A DNA stretch of 64,000 nt from Lachnospiraceae bacterium (GCA_024681795.1 JAILAD010000051.1:1-64000), one strand, 5' to 3'; numbered from the stretch's first letter, positions 24,943 to 36,100 are shown. The notes: generated by a model from the letters alone, not told the origin. A program made the numbers and translations.

Positions 24943-27900
24943 ATGACAAAAGCATTTCCGAAAAAAGAAAATCTGCCGTTTAAGGTTTTGGGACTTGTGG
25001 CATTTACTGCCGCAAGTATTCTTTTGTATTTCGTAAATCCCATGAAAGGATTATCCTGGGTATTAATCTATCTTTTTCAGGCATTTTTATCTTTTCTTCT
25101 TCCGTATTTTGCCATTTTTCACAAAAGCATCAGCTCCGAAAAAGAAGTCATTCCGTTCACCGGTGCGAATGAACTAAGACTGTCCGTTTTAAGACATGCG
25201 ATATGCCAGATTTTTCTGTTTTTGTTATATTGTCTTCTGGGATTGTTCTCCCATACCGTATTGGGAGAAAAATCGGGAATCCTTTCTCTTTCCCTGATCC
25301 TTTTCTTTACCTGCATCATTCATTTCTTTGATGAGGAAATGTTTGTTTTCAATAAGGAATTAAAGCCGACCGGGGCAGAAAAATTTCTCATCCGTTACGA
25401 TCTTTACCTGTATGCGTTTTTAATTCCGGTTACGATTCAGATCCTTTTGTTTTCCATATACGAGGTTTTCCCGTTCGGCGACCAGGCTTATCTTCGGATG
25501 GACTGTTATCATCAGTATGCACCTTTTTTGAAGGAATTTTATCTGCGCATGCATAAGGGAAGCGGTCTTTTCTTTGCATGGGAAAACGGACTCGGAGTGA
25601 ATTACTGGGCACACTATGCATATTATCTTTCGTCTCCCCTGAATCTGATTGTTCTTTTGCTTCCCGGGAGATTTTTACTGGAAGGAATTGCGGCCGGTAT
25701 CATTTTGAAAAGTGCGCTTGCATCGGTTTCGTTCCTTTATTACCTGAATGCCAAACGGAAAGAAAGAAACGTAGTCCGCCTCGCATTTGCGGTATTTTAC
25801 GGCTTGTCAGCCTACATGCTTGCATATTCCTGCAATATTATGTGGCCGGAGACGTATATTCTGTTTCCGCTGATTATGCTGGGAGTGGAACGGATTGCAA
25901 AAGGAGAGGGCAGTAAACTGTATGGTGTAATGCTGTTTCTTTCCACGGTTGCGAATTTCTATATAACGATTATTGCGGGAATTGCAATTGTTCTGTATTT
26001 TATCGTAAACCTGATAATTCATCTGAAAGAGGGAAATACGTTTCTTAAAATCGGAAAATTTATTTGGACTACATTTGTAGTTGTATTGTGTGCGGGAGTA
26101 ATACTTCTTCCTGTGTATCTGTGTTTAAAAGCCACTCCGGCAGGTGCCTTTGAGTTTCCGAAAAAGGCAGAGTTCTATTTTGATTTTCATGAACTGTTCG
26201 GAAGGATGCTTGTAAACGTAAATACGATTCAGAACAATTCCGATTTGCCGAATCTGTACGGTTCCGTACTGGCACTTCTTTTATTGTTCTTATATTTTGC
26301 CAACAAAAAAATACCTCTGGTTTCAAAAATCACCAAAGGAATTCTGCTTTTGTTTTTGTTATTCAGTTTTCAGGTAAACGTACTGGATTATGTATGGCAC
26401 GGTTTTCATTTTCCGAATTCATTTCCGGCACGCGAGTCTTTCTTTTTTATCTTTCTGCTCATTTCAATGGGGGCGGAGTGCTATGAATACAGGGAGGAAA
26501 TCGGTAAAATCGATATCGTTGTAATCGGCTCTGTCATGATTGCCGGGTGCGGGGCGCTCTGGTTTTTCTTATCAAAAGACGATTTGGTAAACGGTGTTAC
26601 GACCTATCTTTGTTCGGCGCTTTTGATTCTTCTTTACGGAGCAATGCTGTATCTTTCGCATTTTACCGGGAAGAGAATTCTGAAGGTGCTGATTCTTGCG
26701 GTTGCGTTAATCGAATGTCTTTCCAATACCCTTGCGGTCGGAATCAATTCCACGGTAAACAGGGATGATTATATGAAAGACGGGAAAATCAAAGAAAAAA
26801 CAATCGCATATCTGGATGAGCAAAATGCAGGGGAGAATGCCGGATTTTACCGGGTTGAAGAATACAACAGAAAATTTATGAATGAGGCAGCATGGAGCGG
26901 ATACAAAGGCGCCTCCTATTTTTCTTCCACCATTTCGGGAGGAGTGAAGGATTTTTACGAAAATATGGGCTTAAGACATTCCGATGTGGCATATTCCTTC
27001 CAGGGTTCATCTCCTTTTCTGACTTCTTTCTTCGGTGTGAAATATATTCTGTCCGGAAAGGAGGAATCACCCGGAGAAACTTTCCGGGGATTTGAGATGA
27101 ATGACGGGGAAGAGACATTGTATGTGTATGAAAATCTTTATCCGTTAAGCGTCGGATTTGCAATTCCGAACGGAGTGGACGGACGGATGGAGTCGGGGGA
27201 AAAAAGACCGTTCCGGAATGAGAATGAATTTGCATCTCTTCTTTTGGAGGATCCGCATGCGCTTATGTTTAAAAAACTTCCGCCCTACGGAACGGAGGAA
27301 GGAGAGTATTCCTTCGGCAACAAAAAATCCGTAAAGGGAACGGGCACCGTTTATCAGGTTCCGGCCGGAAAGCATGCATTTTTCTATGTGTTAAATTATG
27401 TGGATTCGATTCGCGTGATTGTACAGGATGAAAACCGTAAAACCATTGATTCCGAAAAAGAAACGGATTTAAAATTCCGTCATATCATTGATGCCGGTGT
27501 TTATGACGAAGACCGTTTTCTGGTATTTGTCTGCGAGGATGACCCGGACGAGGAATTGTCGTTCCAGTCTTACTGCTTCCAGGAGGATACCTATATTGCT
27601 TTAATGAATAAACTCTCCGCAGATCAGTTGGAAGTGGAAGAGTATTCGTCTTCCGCCCTCAAGGGAAAAATAAACTGCAGCCGGGATGAAACACTGCTTT
27701 TCTCCATTCCGTACGATGCCGGATTTACGATGTTTGTAGACGGCATTGAAGCAGAACCGGAGGCGTTTGCGGACGCATTTTTGTCCGTGCCGTTAACGGC
27801 GGGAGAACACAGGGTGGAAATAAAATATGTTCCGCCCGGGTTTCAGCAGGGATTACTGTTAAGTGTTGCCGGATTCGTACTTGCAGCCGGTTCCTTTCTC

Positions 27901-27957
27901 CTGTCGGAAATGTACCGGAGAAAAAGTCGGAATAAAACAGCGGCAAAAAACAAATGA
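24943..27957 (+). CDS. YfhO family membrane protein
   Basis: A 1004-residue polytopic membrane protein of the YfhO family, related to GT-C type glycosyltransferases and linked in other Firmicutes to glycosylation of wall polymers. About twelve or more hydrophobic helices occupy residues 15-600, with the family motif GDQAYLRMDCYHQYAPFLKEF near 180 in the first large loop. A soluble extracellular C-terminal part (about 620-960) precedes a final helix and a basic tail (YRRKSRNKTAAKNK). The ribosome binding site is weak: GAGGAAA lies unusually far upstream. Its substrate is unknown. Confidence 0.85.
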   Translation: MTKAFPKKENLPFKVLGLVAFTAASILLYFVNPMKGLSWVLIYLFQAFLSFLLPYFAIFHKSISSEKEVIPFTGANELRLSVLRHAICQIFLFLLYCLLGLFSHTVLGEKSGILSLSLILFFTCIIHFFDEEMFVFNKELKPTGAEKFLIRYDLYLYAFLIPVTIQILLFSIYEVFPFGDQAYLRMDCYHQYAPFLKEFYLRMHKGSGLFFAWENGLGVNYWAHYAYYLSSPLNLIVLLLPGRFLLEGIAAGIILKSALASVSFLYYLNAKRKERNVVRLAFAVFYGLSAYMLAYSCNIMWPETYILFPLIMLGVERIAKGEGSKLYGVMLFLSTVANFYITIIAGIAIVLYFIVNLIIHLKEGNTFLKIGKFIWTTFVVVLCAGVILLPVYLCLKATPAGAFEFPKKAEFYFDFHELFGRMLVNVNTIQNNSDLPNLYGSVLALLLLFLYFANKKIPLVSKITKGILLLFLLFSFQVNVLDYVWHGFHFPNSFPARESFFFIFLLISMGAECYEYREEIGKIDIVVIGSVMIAGCGALWFFLSKDDLVNGVTTYLCSALLILLYGAMLYLSHFTGKRILKVLILAVALIECLSNTLAVGINSTVNRDDYMKDGKIKEKTIAYLDEQNAGENAGFYRVEEYNRKFMNEAAWSGYKGASYFSSTISGGVKDFYENMGLRHSDVAYSFQGSSPFLTSFFGVKYILSGKEESPGETFRGFEMNDGEETLYVYENLYPLSVGFAIPNGVDGRMESGEKRPFRNENEFASLLLEDPHALMFKKLPPYGTEEGEYSFGNKKSVKGTGTVYQVPAGKHAFFYVLNYVDSIRVIVQDENRKTIDSEKETDLKFRHIIDAGVYDEDRFLVFVCEDDPDEELSFQSYCFQEDTYIALMNKLSADQLEVEEYSSSALKGKINCSRDETLLFSIPYDAGFTMFVDGIEAEPEAFADAFLSVPLTAGEHRVEIKYVPPGFQQGLLLSVAGFVLAAGSFLLSEMYRRKSRNKTAAKNK

Positions 27958-27983
27958 ACAGGCACAGGGCGGTTGAGATTTCC

Positions 27984-28012
27984 TTGCAAAGTCCGTTCGT
28001 GACTAGTATAAT
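27984..28012 (+). promoter_or_regulatory. Promoter of glyS
   Basis: TTGCAA at 27984-27989 and TATAAT at 28007-28012 have a 17-bp spacer. The leader of about 95 nt contains a small GTCGTG/CACGAC hairpin, but no T-box consensus was found. Confidence 0.8.
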
Positions 28013-28114
28013 GAGAAAAGTCTGTGATTCGGACGAAACCGGAACGGAAAGCGTCGTGTAATCAGGGCACGACGGTAACATATTTAATTAATTTTCAGAA
28101 ACGGAGTAGTTGTT

Positions 28115-29515
28115 ATGGAAAAGACATTGGACAAGATTAAGAATCTCTGTAAAGGACGCGGATTTATTTATCCGGGTTCCGAAATATACGGAGGACTTGC
28201 AAACACATGGGATTACGGCAATCTCGGTGTGGAACTGAAAAATAACGTAAAACGTGCATGGTGGCAGAAATTCATTCAGGAAAATCCTTACAATGTAGGT
28301 GTGGACTGTGCAATTTTAATGAATCCGCAGACCTGGGTTGCTTCCGGACATCTGGGAAGTTTCTCCGATCCTTTGATGGACTGCAAGGAATGCCACGAGC
28401 GTTTCCGCGCGGATAAGGTAATCGAGGACTGGGCTCACGAGAACAACGTGACGTTAGAGAGCAGTGTGGACGGTTGGAACGGAGAGAAGATGATGAACTT
28501 CATCAAGGAAAACAGCATTCCCTGTCCTTCATGCGGTAAGCACAATTTTACGGATATCAGACAGTTTAACTTAATGTTCAAGACTTTCCAGGGTGTTACC
28601 GAGGATGCATCCGCAACCGTATATTTAAGACCGGAAACCGCACAGGGTATTTTCGTAAACTTCAAGAACGTACAGCGTACTTCAAGAAAGAAAATTCCGT
28701 TCGGTATCGGTCAGGTCGGCAAATCCTTCCGTAACGAAATCACACCCGGTAACTTTACATTCCGTACCCGTGAATTCGAGCAGATGGAACTGGAATTTTT
28801 CTGTGAACCCGGTACGGATCTTGAATGGTATGAGTATTGGAAGAAGTTCTGCAAGGACTGGTTACTTTCCCTCGGTATGAAGGAAGAGGAGCTGCGCTTC
28901 CGCGAGCATGATCCGGAAGAGCTTGCATTTTATTCCAAGGGAACTCAGGATATTGAGTATCTTTTCCCGACCATCGGCTGGGGCGAGCTTTGGGGAATTG
29001 CAGACAGAACCGATTACGATTTAACCCAGCATCAAAATGTGTCCAAACAGGACATGACTTATTTTGACGAGACCAAAAACGAGAGATATATTCCTTACGT
29101 TATCGAGCCGTCGCTCGGCGCAGACCGTATGGTTCTGGCTTTTCTTTGTGCTGCCTACGATGAGGAAAATCTGGGAACCGAGGAAGCACCGGACATTCGT
29201 ACCGTAATGCATTTCCATCCCGCAATTGCACCGGTAAAAATCGGCATTTTGCCGCTTTCGAAGAAACTCAATGAGGGTGCGGAGAAGATTTACGCAACTC
29301 TTTCCAAAAAATATGTTTGCGAATTCGATGATCGTGGAAACATCGGAAAGAGATACCGCCGTCAGGACGAAATCGGAACACCGTTCTGCGTTACCTATGA
29401 TTTCGACTCCGAAACGGATCACTGCGTTACCGTAAGATTCCGTGATACCATGGAACAGGTAAGAGTTTCCGTGGATGAACTGGATGCGTTCTTTGCGGAT
29501 AAATTTACATTCTGA
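28115..29515 (+). CDS. glyS: Glycyl-tRNA synthetase (single-chain, class II)
   Basis: Charges tRNA-Gly. This is the eukaryote-like dimeric form (466 residues) rather than the two-subunit bacterial form. Class II motif 2 is visible as [24 protein letters not shown], motif 3 as [14 protein letters not shown], and the anticodon-binding domain occupies the C-terminal ~100 residues ([14 protein letters not shown]). An N-terminal Zn-type insertion has CKEC and CPSC pairs. It has its own promoter and terminator. No T-box is seen upstream. Confidence 0.96.
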   Translation: MEKTLDKIKNLCKGRGFIYPGSEIYGGLANTWDYGNLGVELKNNVKRAWWQKFIQENPYNVGVDCAILMNPQTWVASGHLGSFSDPLMDCKECHERFRADKVIEDWAHENNVTLESSVDGWNGEKMMNFIKENSIPCPSCGKHNFTDIRQFNLMFKTFQGVTEDASATVYLRPETAQGIFVNFKNVQRTSRKKIPFGIGQVGKSFRNEITPGNFTFRTREFEQMELEFFCEPGTDLEWYEYWKKFCKDWLLSLGMKEEELRFREHDPEELAFYSKGTQDIEYLFPTIGWGELWGIADRTDYDLTQHQNVSKQDMTYFDETKNERYIPYVIEPSLGADRMVLAFLCAAYDEENLGTEEAPDIRTVMHFHPAIAPVKIGILPLSKKLNEGAEKIYATLSKKYVCEFDDRGNIGKRYRRQDEIGTPFCVTYDFDSETDHCVTVRFRDTMEQVRVSVDELDAFFADKFTF

Positions 29516-29547
29516 TCTTAGATCAAAACTTAACGGAATATCGAAAG

Positions 29548-29573
29548 CCCCTTCCTTCGGGAAGGGGTTTTTT
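29548..29573 (+). terminator. Terminator of glyS
   Basis: CCCCTTCC-TTCG-GGAAGGGG followed by six T: a textbook UUCG-capped terminator. Confidence 0.97.
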
Positions 29574-29621
29574 GTTCCGAAAAGATCCGGGAGAACAGAC
29601 CGGATGGAGAGGCATGCAAAA

Positions 29622-29650
29622 TTGACAGGAACAGAGAAATGTAATAAAAT
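29622..29650 (+). promoter_or_regulatory. Consensus promoter of the pilus operon
   Basis: A perfect TTGACA at 29622-29627 and TAAAAT at 29645-29650 are spaced 17 bp. Transcription would start near 29657 and should cover all five pilus genes, as no terminator is seen before 39886. Confidence 0.85.
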
Positions 29651-29687
29651 GTCCATGTGTTAGAAAAAACGGGAGGATAGTTTAGCG

Positions 29688-29703
29688 TTTTTTTTTAAAA
29701 AAA
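29688..29703 (+). repeat. T9A7 homopolymer tract in the pilus operon leader
   Basis: Nine T followed directly by seven A lie between a GGGAGG sequence (29671-29676) and the first possible ATG (29706). The tract could change length by slippage and in RNA could fold back on itself, moving GGGAGG nearer to the start. Confidence 0.75.
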
Positions 29704-29768
29704 CAATGAAGTATTCTGCATACGGGGAAAAGAAAAAGATCAACAGGACATGCAAAAAGAAAGGAAAA

Positions 29769-30446
29769 ATGTCATTCTTTCTTTTTTTTGCTGTCTTTTT
29801 TTTGTGTTTTGCAAAACCGGTATATGCCTCGGATAATTATGTTCCGATTTCAATCCGGATCCCGTTTTACTGCGAACAGATAGCCCAAAAAGAAGAAGCC
29901 TTTTATGAGATCCGGATCCGTGGGATCTCCGAAAATGCACCCCGGCCGGAAGAAGAGAAAGAGATCATTCAATGGGGGCAGGGGAATTTTCTGATCTTTG
30001 TAACGGAACCGGGAACATACCGCTACCGAATTACACAATACAAAGGAACCGCAAAAGACGTTGTTTACGATGAAAGTTCTTTTGATGTCTATGTTTGCGT
30101 GGTAGATAACGGCGAAGGAAAGCTACACCATACTCTTTCCGTGACAAAGGCGGACAGTGATATCAAACCGGATACGCTTTTATTCGCGAATTATTGTGAA
30201 AACAGCACTCCGCCGCCTTCCGATGAGCGGACTTCGGAGAATGAAGATCAAAATACGGCTGTGGATGCGCGCAGCCGGATTTTGAACAGTATGTTTTCGT
30301 CCAAAACGGGGGAGAACAATGCTTTTTACGTATCGGCGTTTTTTGCCGGGATGATCCTGCTTGCCATCGGCGCGGGGATCTATGTATCCGGAAAAAAAAG
30401 ACGGCTGCAAACAGGTTTAACGGATCACGATGAAGAAAGAGTATGA
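29769..30446 (+). CDS. Spy0128-like pilus-associated surface protein
   Basis: First gene of the pilus operon, 225 residues from the preferred ATG. A signal peptide (FLFFAVFFLCFAKPVYA, cleavage before SDN) is followed by a beta-rich domain like the Spy0128/FctA pilin fold, with FVTEPGTYRYRITQY as the typical Glu-bearing strand. A Ser/Glu/Asp-rich linker leads to a cell-wall sorting-like tail: SSKTGENN, a hydrophobic helix and GKKRR. The motif lacks the usual Leu-Pro. The track start at 29706 has GGGAGG about 29 bp upstream, whereas 29769 has AGAAAGGA close by; both are possible. It may be the basal or wall-anchor subunit. Its stop overlaps the next start (ATGA). Confidence 0.65.
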   Translation: MSFFLFFAVFFLCFAKPVYASDNYVPISIRIPFYCEQIAQKEEAFYEIRIRGISENAPRPEEEKEIIQWGQGNFLIFVTEPGTYRYRITQYKGTAKDVVYDESSFDVYVCVVDNGEGKLHHTLSVTKADSDIKPDTLLFANYCENSTPPPSDERTSENEDQNTAVDARSRILNSMFSSKTGENNAFYVSAFFAGMILLAIGAGIYVSGKKRRLQTGLTDHDEERV

Positions 30447-31000
30447 CGGATACGGAAAAGAAAGAAAATAAAATGCGACCGGAAGAAAACAAGAGCAAAA
30501 ACCGGGGGAAGAGGAAAACCGCACTTTCCTATGCCGTTGAATTTTTTGTAAAGATCGCAGCAACGGCAGCGGTGATTGCGATATTGACGATCTTCGTGGT
30601 GGGGATCTACGTCAATCACAGCAACAGTAATTATCCCATGATAAAAGACGGAGATCTGTGCATTACATATAAACTCGCGGATCTGGCCGTCGGAGACGAG
30701 ATCGCATATCTTCGGGACGGAAACGTTGTCTTCGGAAGGATCGTGGCACGGGCCGGAGATGTGGTTGAGATTCGCGACGATAATCTGACGGTAAACGGAT
30801 ACGGCGTTTTTGAAAATGCCGTGTATCCCACCCCTGCGGAGGGAGCGAAGATAGTTTTCCCGTATACGGTCCCGCAGGATACTTTTTTTGTGTTAAACGA
30901 TTACCGTTCGGATCCCGGGGACAGCAGGATCTGCGGAGGGATCAAAAAGGATCGGATCAAGGGTAAGGTTGTTATGGTGCTTCGGATCAGAGGCATTTGA
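30443..31000 (+). CDS. SipA-type signal peptidase I homologue of the pilus operon
   Basis: A 185-residue S26-family protein with one transmembrane helix (about 37-57). Box B is SNYPMIKDGD, with a possible catalytic Ser62. Box D reads VVFGRIVARAGDVVEI; in active enzymes the base before Arg is Lys (or His), but here it is Gly98. Box E (SDPGDSRICGG) is intact. Streptococcal SipA/LepA in class B-sortase pilus loci likewise has the Lys replaced by Gly and acts as a chaperone-like factor needed for pilus assembly. By position and motif the same role is inferred here. It overlaps the first gene by 4 bp. Confidence 0.8.
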   Translation: MTDTEKKENKMRPEENKSKNRGKRKTALSYAVEFFVKIAATAAVIAILTIFVVGIYVNHSNSNYPMIKDGDLCITYKLADLAVGDEIAYLRDGNVVFGRIVARAGDVVEIRDDNLTVNGYGVFENAVYPTPAEGAKIVFPYTVPQDTFFVLNDYRSDPGDSRICGGIKKDRIKGKVVMVLRIRGI

Positions 31001-31031
31001 CAATATAAAAAATTTTATGGAGGAAAGTCTA

Positions 31032-32318
31032 ATGAAAGGAAAGACAAAAAAAGTTTTAACGTTCCTGGTCACATCAGTCCTTGCGGTGCTGATGATGGCA
31101 TCGGTTGCAGGTGCGACCGCCAACTATACCGCTGTTACGGGTACATCAACGACATTCACCAAATATCTTGTTGTTCCCTCGGATGCAAATATTCCGAACA
31201 AAACATTTAATTTTTCCATCGCTGCGGGAACTGCAGTGGTCGGAAGCACGGACAGCATGCCGATCTATGCCGGGGATGATGCCGCAAGAGTTACGGGAAC
31301 CCCGACCATCGCTGCCGATCAGGCGGCATTTGTTTCCACGGATACCACCACGGCAGGGGCTGCGAATGACGGGATCGCCAATGATATCGGGAAAAAGTAT
31401 GCGTCCAAAACGGTGACGATCGATTTTTCTTCCGTTTCCTACAAGGAACCGGGTGTGTATCGCTATGTTGTAACGGAAGATACCACGGCACCAACCGGTG
31501 TTAATTTTGACACGCAGGTAAATAGAACTCTGGATGTGAACGTGATCGATGACGGCGGAACGCTTAAGATCGATTCCTATGTGATGTATTACGGTGAAGT
31601 GACGTCTGCGCAGAGTAAAACCGACGTAAAGGCCGATACGGATACCAAAAAAGCAAAAGCGAGTGGTATCAAAGTCGGAGATAAGTGTAACAGTTATGTG
31701 AATTCTTATCCTTCCCAGAATCTCTACGTCGGAAAGAAGATCGACGGCAACCAGGCATCCAAAGATAAGTATTTCAGATTTACCGTGAAGATCACCGGCG
31801 CAGGAAGCGGTACGGTGATCAATGTGGGCGGAGACTATACGACTGCTGCCATCGCAAAGGACGTTAACGGTGCAACGACCATTACGGATGCCGATCTGGC
31901 AGGCGCAGACACCTATACCAACCCGGGTACGATTACGGCAGATGCAAACGAAGAGGCTACGGCGGTCTTTTATCTGCAGGGAGATCAGTATGTGAATCTG
32001 ATGGGGATCCCTACAGGGGCTGTCTATATAGTAACGGAAGATGATTATTCTTCAGACGGCTATGTCAGCACGGCTGCTTCTTCAACCGCTTCATTTACCA
32101 TCGGAACGGATCCGAATACTCTGACCTTTGATGATGCGACCACCGGAACGGTCGCAGACGGAGAGGATGTTTATACAGGATACAAAAACGTGAAACAGGG
32201 AGTGATCCCTACAGGCGTCATCTTATCCGTAGCACCCTGGATCATTGCCGGGATCGTTGTGATCGCAGGTGTTGTATTCTTTGCGATCCGTTCCCGCAAA
32301 AAATATGAAGAAGAGTAA
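31032..32318 (+). CDS. Major pilin with two FctA-like isopeptide domains
   Basis: Probable shaft subunit of the sortase-built pilus, 428 residues. The signal peptide (VLAVLMMASVAGATA) is followed by two Spy0128/FctA-type domains. The first (about 25-200) has the Lys strand FTKYLVV and the Glu strand YRYVVTEDT. The second (about 225-405) has LYVGKKIDG and VYIVTEDDYSSDGYV. Lys-Asn isopeptide bonds are expected by family knowledge. The C-terminal sorting signal is GVIPTGV, then a helix and RSRKKYEEE. The track start at 30969 is too early; ATG 31032 has GGAGGAAAG. The order pilin-class B sortase matches streptococcal FCT loci. Confidence 0.85.
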   Translation: MKGKTKKVLTFLVTSVLAVLMMASVAGATANYTAVTGTSTTFTKYLVVPSDANIPNKTFNFSIAAGTAVVGSTDSMPIYAGDDAARVTGTPTIAADQAAFVSTDTTTAGAANDGIANDIGKKYASKTVTIDFSSVSYKEPGVYRYVVTEDTTAPTGVNFDTQVNRTLDVNVIDDGGTLKIDSYVMYYGEVTSAQSKTDVKADTDTKKAKASGIKVGDKCNSYVNSYPSQNLYVGKKIDGNQASKDKYFRFTVKITGAGSGTVINVGGDYTTAAIAKDVNGATTITDADLAGADTYTNPGTITADANEEATAVFYLQGDQYVNLMGIPTGAVYIVTEDDYSSDGYVSTAASSTASFTIGTDPNTLTFDDATTGTVADGEDVYTGYKNVKQGVIPTGVILSVAPWIIAGIVVIAGVVFFAIRSRKKYEEE

Positions 32319-32359
32319 TCCGGGATTTTTAAGTCCCGTAGTATAAAAGGAACGGATAT

Positions 32360-33064
32360 ATGAAAAAGTTTTGGGTTTGGATGAATATCATATATGAAAG
32401 AGCCATGTTCCTGGTATTTGCGGTGGCCCTTCTGGTGGTGGCATACGGATTGTATGATGCCTGGTATGTGTACCGGAAGGCTTCCGATGACAGTTATCTG
32501 AATTACAAACCCGCAGTCGGGGAGGCGATCCCCGAAGAAAGCCCCATAACGGATGATATGGTCGCATGGATCACGGTGGACGGGACCAATGTGGATTATC
32601 CGGTAATGCAGGGGCAGACCAATTCCGATTATCTAAACACAAATCCTTACGGGGAATATTCCCTGTCGGGCAGCATTTTTCTCGACTGCAGAAACAGCGG
32701 GGATTTTACGGACGATTATTCCATACTTTACGGACACCACATGGAGTACGGAAAAATGTTCGGTGCATTGGATGACTTTTTTGATCAGGATTATCTGGAA
32801 AGTCATAAAAGCGGAACTCTGACGGTGGGAAAAACCGCCGGGAAGGAGTATCCGATAGGTATTTTTGCATGTGCGAAAGTGAACGTATATGACAATCAGG
32901 CGCTGGATCCGGACGTATTGGAAAACATTACGAAGATCATTGACGGGGAAGCGCAGTACATAAATACCTCCATAAAAAAAAGTGATCATATACTGGCACT
33001 TTCCACATGTACGGAACCTGTTTCCAATAACAGGTTGATCGTTTTTTGTTATATTTACGAATAG
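32360..33064 (+). CDS. srtB: Class B sortase (pilus polymerase)
   Basis: Transpeptidase that joins pilin subunits or anchors them to the wall. It is 234 residues with an N-terminal membrane anchor (about 13-33). The catalytic residues are His126 in YGHHM, Cys217 in LSTCTEP and Arg225 in NNRLIVF; the spacing and WITVDGTNVDYPVMQG near the N-terminus are class B features. It lies between the pilin and the large adhesin, which share the IPTGV sorting motif, so those two are its likely substrates. Confidence 0.93.
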   Translation: MKKFWVWMNIIYERAMFLVFAVALLVVAYGLYDAWYVYRKASDDSYLNYKPAVGEAIPEESPITDDMVAWITVDGTNVDYPVMQGQTNSDYLNTNPYGEYSLSGSIFLDCRNSGDFTDDYSILYGHHMEYGKMFGALDDFFDQDYLESHKSGTLTVGKTAGKEYPIGIFACAKVNVYDNQALDPDVLENITKIIDGEAQYINTSIKKSDHILALSTCTEPVSNNRLIVFCYIYE

Positions 33065-33144
33065 TCCTGCCAAACGACGGTGGAGGTATCCGCAGAAAAG
33101 AGCAGACATTTATCGAAAAGACAGGTTAGAAGGAAGAAAAACCG

Positions 33145-36100
33145 GTGAGATATCGCAGATTAAAAAAGCGAATATTGAGTTTTCTTACGGCAACCGTGCT
33201 GATCATGACGACGCTGACCACACCCCTGACGGTTTTTGCGGATTCAATCCCGCAAGCCGGCACACAGACAGATTCAGGGTCCGTGGAAGTGTGTTCCGAA
33301 GAGGATCTTTTACAAAGGGATCTTTCAAAAGAAGATCTTTCGAAAGAAGATCTTTTGAATGAGACCCTTTCACAGGAAGAGTGTTCGAATGAGGAATTCT
33401 CTGAAGAGGAACCCGTGAAAGAGGAATTTCCCGAAGAAGAACCCGTGAAAGAGGAGTCGTCCGCAGCAAAGGATCCCGGGGAAAAAATCCCCGATGCCGT
33501 TATTTCCGGGGAAGAGATCTCCGATCAGGAGACGGCGGATCGGGACGTTTCAGACAAGGTCCCTTCCGGGAACGATACGACGGATGAGATCGTTTTGGAA
33601 CCGGCAAAAGAAAACGAATTGCATACGGTTGTATCCGAAAAGTCGGATTCGGCAGAACTGCTGATCTACAGTTCTTCGGATGATTCCACCGTGGAGGTTT
33701 TGCCTTCCGATGCCGTGTCGGAAGAGGAAGGCCTGGATGTTTTAAAGGCCTATGAGATCACCGGGAAGGATGAGGAGATCCCGTCAAAGATATCCGGCAG
33801 CGGGACCAAAGGACAGACTTCCGGATCGATCCATGAAACGGAAAACAATACGGAGAAAGAGCATGCGTCGGATCCTGACGGCACTTTCGCAAAAGACGGA
33901 AATGCAGAGTCGGAGGATGAGGCCGAAGAAACCGGCAGTGCCGGTGATACACAGACCGAAAACGGTGGGGAAGGAGAAAAGGAAACGCTGTATGTGCAGG
34001 CGGAACCTTCAAAGGATGTATCCTTATCCACAGACGAGACACTGGCTCTTTATACCGTTGAAGACAATAAAGCTAAAGATGTTATCATCGAAGATATCTC
34101 TCTGTCGAGCGAACCCTGTGAGATCGCAGGGGACGTTACGGAGATCGCGCTGGTGAAGGACAGCGGTTACCGTCATCTGAATCTGACGGTATATCCCGAA
34201 GAAGGTCTGAAGGACCGGTCTGTAACCTTAGACGGAATGATGCCGAAGGGCGCGGTGGCCGTGGCATCTTTGGCAAATTCTGATGAACAAAACGAGGATG
34301 CGGTTTTGATCGCATATGATATTTCCATTCTGAAGGACGGAGCCGAATATCAGCCGGGGGACGACAGACCCGTTCGCGTTCGGATCGAAGATCCTTCCCT
34401 GCTTGGCACACAGAATCTGGAAGTATGGCATATCCGCGATGACGGGACAGGGGAAAGGATTACGGACTTTTTGCTGGAAAACGGAAGGATCTCATTTGAT
34501 GCCACCGGTTTTTCCCTGTATGAGATCGTAGAAATACAGGGATCGGACGAACTGAAGCAGGTCACCACTCTTGACGGACTGAAAGGTGATAATGACGGGG
34601 TCGGATTTTTCCTTTTCAATTCAAAATCCACCGGAAAAGCCTTCTATTTTTCCAATACGGCAGCCAATAATCTGATCACCAAAACGTCGGTGAATGATGT
34701 TGCGTCGGCGGCAGCATGGCATTTTGAATCCGTGAACGATTCCAACACGGAGTATTATCTTTATACCGAGGTGAACGGCGCTAAGATGTATATGTATGCC
34801 GACAGTAACAGGAATATGAGCATTTCCGATACTCAGAAAACGTTATTTAAGGTTCAAAAATTTAACTCCACATCAAATACATTTTATATTTATAAAGACG
34901 AAAACGGAAAATGGGGGTTGAACCAGTTCGGCGGAGAGAACGGGAAAGGATACGGATTGTGGAACAATACAAACGATCCCGGATCATCCATCACGGTAGT
35001 GAATGCCATTGACAACGGTAGAGACACCCTGGGACTGGACGGAAAAACCTACGGACTTTGTGTCTACCAAAGCGGTAAGACCACCGGAGCCGGAATGCAG
35101 GGAAAGGAAAAAACCGTAGGAACGAGCAAAAGACTTGAGGCGATCGAAGCGGGGATCAAGACGAATCCTTTGGATTCTTCGAAGCTGATCGCCACGGATA
35201 AAGACCTGACCGAGTGGACGTTTCACTTCCTTTCCGGTGGGAAATATTCGGTCACGACGGAAGTTGACGGAGTTGTAAAATACCTGTGTATTGACGGAAG
35301 CAATGTCTCTTTGTCCGAGGAACTCACCGAAAACTGCAGACTTAACGTAACTGCGGGAAGCGGAGACTATGAAGGCAAGATCAGGATCTCCAACAGCAGT
35401 AACTATTCTCCGAACCTGTACAGCGGATCGATCTCCAACGGATTCGGAGGGTATAATGATTCCGGTGCCAACGAATGGTTTTATGCATTGACCAAGTCAT
35501 CCATCAGCGAGGATGATTATCAGGCATTCTCTGCATACAAAGTAAGCGTTTCCGATACCGTGAACGTGGCGAACGGAAAGCAGGTTGTGATATACACCCG
35601 TATTTGGAACGATACCGACAAAAAGTATGAATTTTATATTGTTGACAGTAACGGAAAACTCGTTGAGGCTTATGAAAGCGGAGATACATTAAACTGGTAC
35701 GGCCTTAAGATCAATAACCTTTTATGGGATTTTACGGAGTATTACTACGAAGGGACCACGACTCCGAATTATTATTATGAGTTACGAAACAGTTATTCCG
35801 GGAAGTATCTTGCACCCCAGATCGAAAACGGCCAGATCCTTTCCGATTCCCCCATAGGGATCAATCTAAACGGCAGAAAAGAGGGAGATTACAGCTCTAC
35901 CATCCTTGCATGGGATGATGATTACTATCAGTATGCGGGATTAAAAGATGATGATTCGAATAAAACGATCGTATCGACGGCCATGTCGAAAGCGGACAGC
36001 TTCTATTTTGCCGTTTTAGAGCCGGAAGAAGATGTACTGACCACGGTGGAGACGCTGGATAATAACGATTACGGTATCACCATGAAGATGATCGATTACA

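Noticed and set aside
27958-28114. T-box leader for glyS
   Set aside because: The leader is about 95 nt and lacks the T-box consensus and antiterminator.
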